This document shows, piece by piece, positions 1 through 11,600 of a DNA stretch of 64,000 nt (positions within the stretch are counted from its first letter, which is position 1; each line of letters opens with the position of its first letter). Under the pieces are notes generated by a model, which was given only the letters and a program-made list of their open reading frames with translations, did not search any database and was not told the origin of the DNA. The stretch lies in NCBI GenBank assembly GCA_026874595.1, contig CM049321.1:16377979-16441978 (forward strand). Direction: 5' to 3'. The stretch is from Sipunculus nudus (lineage: Eukaryota; Annelida; Sipuncula; Golfingiida; Sipunculidae). The position numbers were made by a program, and so were the translations under genes.

Positions 1-253
1 GAAACTGTTCAGCCAAATTGTCCAATATTTCACTGAAATGATTCCTGGAACAATCTCTCTCAAGTTTGTTCGAATGTTTTAAGTTCGGTGATTTTTGGCC
101 GAGGAACAGGAAGTTGAACTTAGTCATCTGTCCAAAAAAGCATACTAAAATTACAATCTCAGAAACAGCTGGAGCTATCATCACCAAATTTTATGCCAAT
201 GTTGGTCACACGAGTCATATCTGAAATTGATGTATTGGTGGCGCCACCTGCAT
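1..253 (-). repeat. dispersed repeat, partial copy (family R1)
   Basis: This is an inverted, diverged copy of the sequence around 55838-56080. Shared blocks include AATTGTCCAATATTTC, the GTTGAACTTAGTCATCTGTCC region and GAAATTGATGTATTGGTGGC, ending in GGTGGCGCCACC at 239-250. It runs off the start of the window. Confidence 0.7.
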
Positions 254-736
254 CAGCCTTTTTTGTACGGGGGTCTTCAGTGCCCGTATCATACTGAGGG
301 CTACAAAAAAACTTCTTCTCTGAAACTGAGTTTCAGCAGTGATGTTTGTGTAATTGTTTCTTGTTCAAAATGTTCAGTACTTGCATTGTTTATTCACATG
401 TTACAAATGTACTTGAAAAGTAATGGTCCAGCATGGAAGCATTATACCTGGTGTATATCCGACTGCACAGGTTTGCATTAGGCCTGTAGGCCTTGTCAGT
501 TCTCCCATGTGTACAGTCTCTATAATATGTGACAGAGTTTTCTTTTCAACTGGTCATGAGATGGACTCTGCCTCATTTCTTGAGTCCTTTCCTCTGAGAC
601 TGAGTACAAATCCAAGTCCTTTCGGAGCTGGACTCAAGTCCTACATCATTGGTCACCAGAAATTTTAATTGTCCTCCTCTTCCTTGGAATGGGGGATTTT
701 GATTTGTAATTTTCTTTCTATCTTTCCATCCTTCAG
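254..736. other. no gene seen
   Basis: I see only short chance open frames here. Bases 560-640 are rich in GAGTCC- and GACTC-like words (TGAGTCC, GGACTCAAGTCC), similar to the stretch at 56580-57080. Confidence 0.5.
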
Positions 737-1978
737 GTTTTTAGCTAAGCTGACTGTAAGTCAACTGAGGTATAGGAATGGCACTTTGTCCGTCGTCCAT
801 CAGGTCGTCCATTAGCAGGGCACAAATTGTAACTGCTGGTCCTATAAACTTCATAGTGAAATCCAGGGAGGTTAATAAAAAATCTCCGTGGAAACCTGAA
901 ATTAGGTCACTGCGACCTTTATTCTCTAAGCTATTGGGCTTGTAAATACCCCCCAGAATAATAAAAAAATTGATACAAAACCTCTAATATCTTGATATTT
1001 AATGCATGGATTGTCATGAAACATGCCTTCAATATTGACCATGACTAGTTTTGTCAGTTATTTTTACGAATATTTTTCTATTTTTTTAACTATAAAATGT
1101 CAACAATCATGTCAGATTCTCAGCTATGATTCCATCTAGTGTCCCAAAACCTGGTGTGTTTATTGATCACAAGTGGATACTCTATAGTAATCACCTTTTC
1201 TCTGTTCATCTGTCTGTCTGTCTGACCATCTGTCCATCCACACAAAATTGTTTCAGGTTGGATTGACATAAGGATTTCAGACATGACTTACACATGGCCC
1301 AACACTTAAGAAAGAACCCGTATGATTTTTGGGTCATGAGGTCAAAGGTCAAGGTCACAAGACTCGCTTATTTAAAAAGATTATGGCTGCATTTTAAGCC
1401 AAACTTTTGATCACAAACCTTCCATCTTCAAGATATTACTTACATGCCAGTAGGGGAAGATTCTTATCGATTTGGGGTCATAGGGTCAAAGGTCAAGGTC
1501 ACAGGGCCCATCCATTCACAAACTAGTTAATGGATGATAATTCTGCTTTGGCTAGACAGATTGGCTTCAAGCTTGATTTATTAATGACCCACCACTTAAG
1601 AAAAAAACATTTTGATTTTCAGGGTCCAGAGGTCAAAGGTGAAGGTCACAGAAGCCATATCTTTCAAATGATTTTGGATGCAATGTAAATCAAACTTTAA
1701 TCCCAAACTTTCCATCTTTCACACATGGCTTACTGCCCAAAGTGGAAGAAATCTGTAGATTCTGAGGTTACCTGATCAGAGGTCAAGGTGACTGGACCCT
1801 TTTTTTTTAGAAGATTGTTACAATGAACCAAATGCTGCTAGTTCAAGGATAATAAGTTCTCAGATTTTTTTGTCACAAGGTCATTGGTTAAGGTCACAGG
1901 ACCGTCATTCATAAAAATTTGTTGAAAAATAACCTTATAGACAAATACAGCTGAGCGTAAAGACACATGGGTCCCTAG
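737..1978 (+). mobile_element. HINE-like element, AGCTCAGCTGA family, complete copy
   Basis: The 5' end reads TTTTAGCTAAGCTGACTG and then a degraded TTTGTCCGTCGTCCATC. The 3' end reads CAGCTGAGCG, then a degenerate form of the palindrome GACCCATGGGTC, then CCTAG, followed by TT. The core is made of repeated units of roughly 180 bp, each with AGGTCAAAGGTCAAGGTCAC. The end pair AGCTNAGCTGA / CAGCTGAGC is inverted. The same ends bound the elements at 12451-18082, 35043-38834 and 48903-51330, where the orientation is opposite. Confidence 0.65.
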
Positions 1979-1987
1979 TTGTTTCTA

Positions 1988-2112
1988 TGTGATAACTTTT
2001 CCTAAATATTATCCGATTTCATTCAAATTTTGGTCACTGATTCCTCTCATGCATACCTTAGTTGGGTTTTGTTTTGCTGTGTCCGAAAATTTATTCAAAC
2101 CAGCTCAAAAAC
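1988..2112 (-). repeat. fragment of the AATGTCCCC short inverted-repeat element
   Basis: In reverse orientation it matches the middle of the copies at 18567-18970 and 41262-41695 (CCAACCAAGGTATGCATGAG and the CAAATTTGAATGAAATC region). Both ends are missing. Confidence 0.6.
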
Positions 2113-2333
2113 AAAAAATAAAATTTTGTTTCAAATTGACAACCAAAATTTATGACATGTGCAGAAATATTCAGGGGACAATGAAAACTAAAACACAGCC
2201 TCTATGGTGAAAATAAAAACTAAAACATATTGATAGGGCAGGGCAAGCATAAAGGACAACAAGAGGTGAAAGCAAAGGACATACATTCAGCAAATTTGCT
2301 TGTTTTATTATAACCTGATAATTTCATTTGCAG

Positions 2334-2642
2334 GCTTGCATGTTGTGGAGATGACGAGATGTCCCGCTTCTTTGAGCGAGCGGAGGTGACTCTCTTCAGC
2401 TACAGAATGTCCTGTCTCAGGGAGGATGAGGTCTACAGGTGCCTGCGACCTCTCCGAAAGTTCATTGCCATGGCAGCCAAGTCCAGAGAGGTCTTGTCAT
2501 CCCCTATGCAAGATATTTTTAATTTCACTTCACAATTGAGGAAGCATGGCACTTGGAAAGATTTAGTGCACAAATACTCTACAGGTGACACTGGTTGTAT
2601 TGAAGTACAGTTCCAGTTTGTACCAGACCTGGTGGCCACAAG
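2334..2642 (+). CDS. PRIM2: PRIM2 exon a (helical N-terminal domain)
   Basis: The acceptor is TTTGCAG and the donor is AG followed by GTAGTT. The reading frame begins LACCGDDEMSRFFERAEV, which aligns with the p58 segment LAYCQSEELRRWFIQQE. The stretch GTWKDLVHKYSTGD followed by CIEVQFQFVPDLVA is longer than in human p58 and looks like a local insertion just before the junction. The exon ends after two bases of an Arg codon, which the next exon completes. Confidence 0.87.
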
Positions 2643-5600
2643 GTAGTTTATTTATTTCAGTTTAATTAATTGCCTAGACTGAGAGAGAGCGAGAGAGAGA
2701 AATATTTTATTCGACATAAAAGTAATGTATTCATAAACATATATTCAACATGTCATTTTTTTATTTTATTATGTCTGGAGACTGTTCTGAAGGATTTTTG
2801 TCCGCTGACGCAACAGTCACCTGTGACACATGGAGAAATATACATAAATAATATATAATATCAAGGTTAAGTGTTATACATTTTAAAAAATTTGAGATTA
2901 TATGATTTAACGAGGAAAATTGGTCAGAAACTGGGAAGATTATTCACCTGAGTTACTGAAATAACAGTTTGTTATCTATTTTTAGGGGTTTTTTTTAGTA
3001 TTTGATTTTAACATTTGAATGAATGTTATGCTAAACCTGTCTGTTTGCACATTCATTGGTGCACTTATTACATATATACAGGAAACTTGGAACACCCCTT
3101 GTATACAACAATCCATAAGTGTTATGATTTCAGGTCTGTTGTCTTGAGGAAGGGCTGGGCTCAGGTTCCATGTCACATGCTGCCTTCCTTGCTGCTACAG
3201 ATCTTCAACATGTTCCTGAAGACTGGTCTAGCCCAGGCCAAGAAGCTCCTGCCAGATAAACGGTCTGATGTGAGAATTTCAAAACTGATCAGGAGGGTAA
3301 AGGTGTGTCATTAGTTTTGATCAACCTATTACCTTTAGATAATTGTGCTCAATCATCTTATATGCCTGGCCTGCAATGTTTGCTCTGCACTAAATGGTTG
3401 CATAATTGAGGTACAGGTCACTGGCATGGACTAAAGAAATTGCCTGTTATATGAAAAACAAGGTGCTCACTATACTGAGGTTAAATATAAATTATATGAA
3501 AGCAATACAAATCAGGTCCATGATAAAGGTTCATTATTTTGCGTTGGTCACTTTTTCAAAGTAGTCATTAGGAGAGGTTTTCCTGTTCTATCACCTGATG
3601 CTCCTATGTGGATACATTGAATTTTATATTTATGATCATCCATTCCAGAAAAACAATAATGTGAGGCAGATACTGCATTTGACTTTTGATCTCAGAAACA
3701 TTGAGTATGTGTATTTCATCATTTAGTTGAGTTCACTTTGCATGGTCTTTAGCTTTCTTTTATATAAATTTGAAAGTTTTGAACACATTCTGCGGGAAAC
3801 CTCAATTAGTATTAAGCAAATGTAAAACAAAACAATAAAGAATACAATCAGCAAAGAAGAGCACGATCAGATTTTACAGATGAAAAACATAATCTGCAAC
3901 AACAACATTGAGGCAATCATTTTAGGGATAAATATCATTTGTCTTCTGCAGAGGGTCTTTAATTCATCAAGGCCAACTCACATCAGTACGGGTGGCTCCC
4001 TCAGGATACAGGAAATTGACGAGGTCAGCAAATACTTCCCTCCATGTATGCAGCATCTGCATCAACAACTGATGACCAAACATCGACTACGACACCATGC
4101 AAGGGTGAGCATTTGATGTATATACTTACCCCTTTAGCTGTATTTAAACTATCTTTATGTTAGAAGTGGCTGGGGGTGGGGAGCTTATGCCTATATCATT
4201 AATTAAAACCTTTTACATTTTCCCTCTAGTGCAGCCCTTAAACTTTATTGTGGACATTTTCTTTTACTATAGATTTGGAAATTAAATTAACTAGAATCTT
4301 TTTGCTATGAGGTTTTTTTTACCCTTATTAGATGTCTAGCCATCCACACATCCATTCCATCATTAACTTTTGTTGTCGCCCTGATAACCTTACAGTGCTT
4401 GTATCAATTTTCATGAAAATCACTATAACTATTTTTAAAGTGAGATTATTTCACTTCAATTTGATACCACACAAAATCCATTATAAATGAGGTCAGAGGT
4501 CACCAGACTTTGATTGCACCAGGTGACTTTATGCTGCAAAAGGTCACTTATGAATAGAGATAACCGGTATAACATTTTCCGTTCGTTAAGAGGAGAAAGC
4601 CTTTGATAACTTACCTATCCCCATCATAGTGTATTCTATCAATTTGTTAGCTTTTCTTGATCAATGTACAAGTGAAAATGAGAAATGTGGAAGGACTGAA
4701 AAGTTATATTTTAAATTTTTCTGAGTGGATAACAACATATTGTTGGTGAGAAGTGCTGTAACATGAGGAAACCAAGTTTTATTATTGATAAGATATGGTG
4801 ATAATGGGTCCATTTGTGCTAATAATATCAGCTTCCCTATAAACACATTGTGTCATGTGCCTGTCATTAGAATTTGAATCTTAGATGATATTGCATGCTT
4901 TAACATTGAATTACAGTGGGTGATAGAGTGCTTTAAGATTTGCTGCAGTTGTTCCAAGCATGAGTTGAAACTGATGAGGTGTGATGATAAATTGAAAATT
5001 GGTATACGTGCTGCTTACTTTGTCCTGCATAAAAAGCAATGAACTTTCTTATGGCCTTTAATTTTTTCTTCAAACATAATTTAACCCTTTCTAGTTATAT
5101 TCATTTTAGAATTCTGAAACTATTTGCTTTTACATTACAAGCAATATCTTTTTCAGCTTATGTTGTATATTTACCAAATTTTCAACAGCTCTTACTGAGA
5201 ATGCTTGATTAAGGTTATTGGGAATCTTTGAAATATAAAAATAAATATGCATTAAGTTTGACCAGAGATAATGTAGCCAAATGAGGGAATTCATGCTGCC
5301 AAGTTTGAGTGTGCTTTAGTGAGCCTGTAAACGGTAAATGGTTTTTATTTTTTAACAAAATCTTTTAATTTTAGCTTTCAAACAAACATGAATTGATACC
5401 TGTTTTTTATAAAAAAATAAAATAGGACAAAGCCAACATGTAAATATGCACACTTGTATGAATGTGATTTGAAAAAAATTATTTTGGGTCAAGATTCATG
5501 TATATTGTCAGCTGCTCTGGTTTGGTTAGACCCTAGAGCCAAAAGGGTAACTTATATGCCTCAATCACAATTTGGTAATCATAATGGTAATCAATAATTG

Positions 5601-8600
5601 TTTACTATCAATGTAATTGTAATCGATTACATATATCAAGTAATCACCCCATGTCTGTTATTATCAGCTGCTCTGGTTTTGTTAGACCCTAGAGCCAAAA
5701 GGGTAAAATTTATACCCCTTTCAGGATGAAGCTACACATAGTTTTAGAGCATCAACACCTGTTTGCTGGCTTTTGCAATTTATTTGAAGTATATTTATTT
5801 GGAGTTTTCAAACAACATTACACATTATATTTGAACCTAATTTGCTTTGAAAATGTGTGAGTTCAGTTGAGTTGCTGCTCTAAAACTTGACATATTTATT
5901 TTATTGATCATAGATAATTATACCTGTTGAACATTATGGGGGCCACATTTAATTTTCATGCATTTATACTCATATGTTGTGGGTTGATTTGTCAGAGTAT
6001 TGTGCATATTGTCCTGAATTTCAGTTGTCTTTTGCATACTTTTTCAAAGTGAATATAATTTTTTACTACTGGTAGTTTTGCTAATTTCTTGCAGGATTGG
6101 TGTGGTAGGTACTGCATGTTTATTAATGAGTACTTATGGTAATCAAGCTTCAAACTGCATGTGTGCTGGAATAATACCTCCAGTTCTTGGTTCATTTAGC
6201 ATGCTTGTTCATGAAGAGGATATTGATACAAAGATTTGATTTTTATCATTTCATTAAGTAAAAAATAGATTTACTTCATGATCGATTTTCATGGAATATA
6301 ATTCTGCTACAACAGGTTTGAACTCCTTTCATTAACAGTAACAAGTTTTGATTTGCAAGAAATATTTATGTCTGGGTCATTATTGTATTTTATAAGACAC
6401 TTTCTTACTGAACACAATAATCTCAGTGTAAGATTAGTTATTGTTTTGGTGATTTAAATAGTAGAATTAATGTTCGATTTTCTTTTTAAAGTGTAATTTT
6501 AGGAATATTTAGTGTTATTGTACAATAAAAAAAATAGGTAGGAAAAGACATCTAAATTGTAAGGATTGAATGGTATTTTTTTAGGATTTCATATTTTTGA
6601 TAACATATTACCCTATTAGAAACAATTGGGATACAAAGTTTCCCTTTATTTTTATTTAATTGCAAATTATGTGCTGTCCTTAAAATTTTTCTCTGCTTTT
6701 CATTCAATTATTTAATTACATCATATAACTTTGTCCCCTTATTTCAGATTCAGTATACTCTGTTCTTAAAAGAAATTGGTTTACCACTGAATGAAGCTCT
6801 CCAGTTTTGGAGGCAGGAATATTCCAAGCCATCTTGTCACCACGGCAATGGATCATGTGACCACAGCTGGGATCGTGATTGGAAGAGGTACACATATAAT
6901 ATCCGCCATTTATACGGACTTGAAGGAGGAAGAAAGAACTACAGAGCTCACTGCTGTCAGTCTCTTCAGGTCTGGACAGATTTTATACAGCCACATTTGT
7001 TAAAGGGGCCCATTCACCTATCTGTGCTTAATAAACTAAAGGCAATCCCTTGGAGCTTTAATAAAATAAGGCCAGAAAATTTGAATATCGTCACACACAG
7101 GCTGTTTGTTTGGTTTATATCAATGTGTTTATAATATGTGGGGGCCCACCAAAATAATCAAAACAAATTCAACAAAGGCATCTTGCAGCAAGTCAGATAA
7201 GCAAGAGCTTTGCATATGGTGTTTTGGAACAAGTGATCTTTCTAACTCTGCATATATGCAACCTGTCACCTTAGGTTTCATGTTATTCCCATTTGTCAAC
7301 ATTGCTGTGTTTACAAACATGTTGTTGATAAACAAGTTCATACATCCATCACAAAGGCTTTATTAGAATTTTTCACAACAAAAATTACCGTTAGATCATT
7401 AATAATAATAATAATATATGCACAGGTTGCCAGATAAAACATAAAATCTTGTTCAAAATGTAGGTGAATTGACACCTTCAATTTTATACACCCATCTATG
7501 ACAGGATATATAATGGTATACCCACTGTCCATCCCTCAGTCTGTCCGTCTGTTAACTTTGAGAGTCACCATGATAACTTGCAGGGACTTTGATAGAATTC
7601 ATGAAACTCACTGTAAATACTTACTTATAGATTTTCTTACCCAAGTTCAGTTATGGGCAAATTCTACACATATTCAATAAGGTCAGTGGTCACTAGGCTA
7701 CTTTATGGTGTTGCTGCTATAACATACTCATTACTGGGGATATGATCGGTTTTGATAAAACTCATCAGAAATATTAACCAATATAATAAATGCATATTTA
7801 AAGAGGTCAGATGTCACCAAATGTTGGTGGCATATTGATGACTTACTAAAAATCTGATGGATTTTCAAGACACTCATTATGAATATTAACCAATAGAGTT
7901 TCTCACCAGAATTACATGCTCGGCAAAATTCACACATATTTAACGAGGTCAGAGTTCACAAGACATGCGACAGGTATACAGTTGAACCTGTCTAATGTGA
8001 CCACCCAAGGGACTGGGGAAAGTGGTCATAATAGCCAGGTGGTCGTATTTGACAGGTTTTATTTATAGATAATATAAAGGTATATCAAAAGGGACTGATA
8101 TCTAGTGGTCATAATAGCCAGGTGCCCGCATTTCACAGGTGGTCGTTCAGACAGGTTGGACTGTATTATGCCCCATTTGTGTAAAATGGTATTAGTGACT
8201 TTTAAATTAACTTAAATAGTTCATTATTGGTTGCCTTACACTTGCCTGCCCTGAACATAAGGACCATCAGGTTGTGACAGGCCTAACTGATCCGTTGTGA
8301 GCCAGCTTGCTTGAAGTGTGATGTTGGGCTGCTAATGTAAGTCTATAAACACCAAAGTCCAGTCAAGAGGACTCACATGTCAATGTAGATTAAGGAACCA
8401 ACCTGTGATTAATGACATGACAATCAGGTTGTTAATGGAGTATTTTTTTTTTGGGGGGGGGGGGGGGGGGTTAAATCACATTTGAAACTTATTTCTTGGC
8501 ACAGTCTAATGTACAATCCTAAATAAAAGACCTGTTTGATATCACTCTGTGGTGGATATGATCACAACTGTCTTCATCTGTTGGTAGCTTCTGAAATTAC

Positions 8601-11600
8601 CATATCCTAAGCTGGCAAGCACTCATGACTGCATGGTTTCAGTTTAATGACCTTTTTCATGAATTTGAAGCCAAAGCAAATACTGTCTTCCTCCAAAGAT
8701 AATCCGCAGTTTTAGCTCAGTTGACTTACATAGCTCAGTTGAGTGTAAGTCAACTGACCTATACAGTGATTGGTTAGTGTCCATCATCTGTCTGTACGTC
8801 TGTCTTGAAGTTTCTCTGTCTGTTACACTGGTAGGTTTTGACACTTTAGAACCTACAAATCTGAAATTTGGCATACAGTTCTGATTAGATGTCTCTAAGA
8901 TCTCCTTCCAAAACTGAAATCAGGTCACTGCATCTTAGTTCCTTTGAGATATTAAGCAAAAACCTCAATTTTCATAAAAAAAACCTATTGTAACAATTCA
9001 GGACTGCTTACTATCAAAGCCACATGCATTATTCTATTCATATTTGTATTATATGATCCTCCTTAAATTTCCTCTGCACATGCTGGAGATTATGTCAATA
9101 TTGTTTTTTTTAAGGAGATGTGAATCAGAACATAATGCACCTTATCAAAACAGCACTTGAGACATTTCCTCACTTAACACCGTTACTGTTAAAATTAGTG
9201 TCTTTTTCAAGTACCCCTTGGTCCCTCAGCACACAATACAAGGGCTGTAAGTGTAAATATCATTTTTTAAAGACAAGTTGGGTGGTAAATTTGGATTGTT
9301 GCTCGCAAATAAAATTTATTTATGGTTTGGAAATGAATTTTGTAGGAATGACTGTATTTTAAAGGAAGAACCTATATACATCAACTTTAATTGTAACTAT
9401 GATGTATCCAGTGTGCTTCCTAATGTGAGCAATTATAATTATAGAAATTTTGAAAATGTCTTGTTGCAGGCCCACAGTAAAGTATTAAGTTTCTTAATTT
9501 TTAGGCATTATCATCATAGTAAAATGAAAATGACCTACTCACCAAGATTTGGGTACAAACCCATGTAGTCTTGATGATCAAGGTCCATCATTTCCTTGAT
9601 GTTTCAGCTTTCTCACAGTGGGCTCCAGTTTTTGGCATATTAATAACAGCTTAGCATAAATGAGGGTTTATACTCAATAAATTCTTGTGATGGGATAAAA
9701 TATATTTTCTGATTTTTATTTCAGACAAAGGTTATGGCAGTTGGAGAAGATGGGGGTTGTCCATTTAAACATTTTGATGAAGATCACCTCAAGTCCAAGC
9801 TCAGGGTGGATGAACTGAACAGCAATAGAATAGATCATATTGTCTCCATAGCAACCAAAGGTGGATATCAGCAAGCATGTCTACAACATTTCACCATAAA
9901 AGTAAACTCTCTTAGTCAATCACTCTCTTGCAGGAAAAAGGTTAACAAAAAGGGTGAATATCTCAATAAGGGAAATTTATGCAAAAGTAATGGATTGACG
10001 AAGGATGACAGTGGTTTTAGCGTGGGAGAAAGTGAATTAAACATTACTGATGCATTGACGGATAGAAAATGCATCCATTCAGTTGCAAGTACACAACAGA
10101 TGAAAACTTCTTCAGAAGATAAATTTGTTCAGCCATATCAGAATATGGAAGTGGAAAAATCTTATAATATTTCACATCTGACAGACAGAACAGTTTGCAA
10201 GCAACAATCAGGTGATTCTGGAATTTTTACTTCTGATGAGGAATGTTCATTCAGAATTCCAGCCGGCATAATGACAAATTTAAATAAAGGTCACCATAGT
10301 GTTAAAAGTCAAGGTCAAAATGATGACCAAGGTCAAGTTCACTTGAAACTATCTGTGATGCCTAGAACATTTGCATCTACAATAAAACAGTCATTCACAG
10401 ATTGCCTCAATGACATTGGTCAAGATCAAAGATTTGACACAGTTCAAGGTCATTCAGTTTCTTCATTGGAACCAAGTGGAAAATATCCTCTTAAAAGGTT
10501 AAAACAGGAGGAAGATGAAAGGAACAAATCAAAAGTAAATATTTCATCTAAAATTGATTGTAGGGATGTTTGTCATTGTAGACAGGCAAAACTAGATTCA
10601 TTTGACAAAACCTGCACAAAAGCCAGGTCCTCGTCAAAGGGTCTGGACATTCAGCAGGGACAAGTGAGAACTGGTATCTTTGAGAAATGTGTCACCCTGG
10701 ATACTCAAAACTGCTCAGTGTTAGGCAGCCCTTCCTTGTGTATGAATAAAACTGACCGTCCGATCATGGATGATTTAGTCAGTGTCAAGGGTCAAGGTCA
10801 GTCTGGATCATGTGACACAAGACAATTTCAAGGTCATGATCAGACTGCCAGCCAAGCAATGGGTAAAACATGGGTGAAAGTCCACAGAAGAAAATTATTT
10901 AAGACTACAAAAACTGGTGTCAGCAGTAAATCTTTTGTTCCTAGTCACAGTAAAAAATCATCAGAAACATCCTGCAGTTCTCACCATGATGATAAAGAAA
11001 GCCCACAATTGATGCTGCAATCAAAGTATGCTGGAAAAAGGAAACTGTCTGAAATTGTTCTAGATCACAAAAACGTGTCTGGTGCATTGTCTCCATCAAA
11101 ATGCAATCGGGATGAGGTCAAGGTCATTCAAAGGACAAACCAAGGAGATGAACAAGCAGAAAACAGCATGAAAGAACCGATATTATCAAGCTCAAAAATA
11201 AGTAAATGTTGCACGGTACTTGGGCCTAAACTTAAGGTACAACACAGAGGAGTAAAAGTTGACAGTGATGGTAATTCCAGAACTAAAGATTTCCCAAAAA
11301 CACAGAGCTCAGCACAAGAGTCAGGAAAGAAAATGCATTTGCCTGGAAGTGACCCATCGTTGAACAATTCACTTGATAGTTGTTGCGATGGGAGCTCAGT
11401 AAAAGATAACACAGGTGGTCAGCAAGCATGTGTTAGCCACACTGATAATATTACTGGTTGTTTTGACCATGATGCTTGCCTTGCGTCACAAGCTCCTCCA
11501 GAAACTGTGGCAAAGGAGCTTTCATCAGTTTGCCAAGTGAACATATATAAACCAAGTGATTATTATTTTAGCTTTATGAATCTAGTCAAACAGCTGAGAA

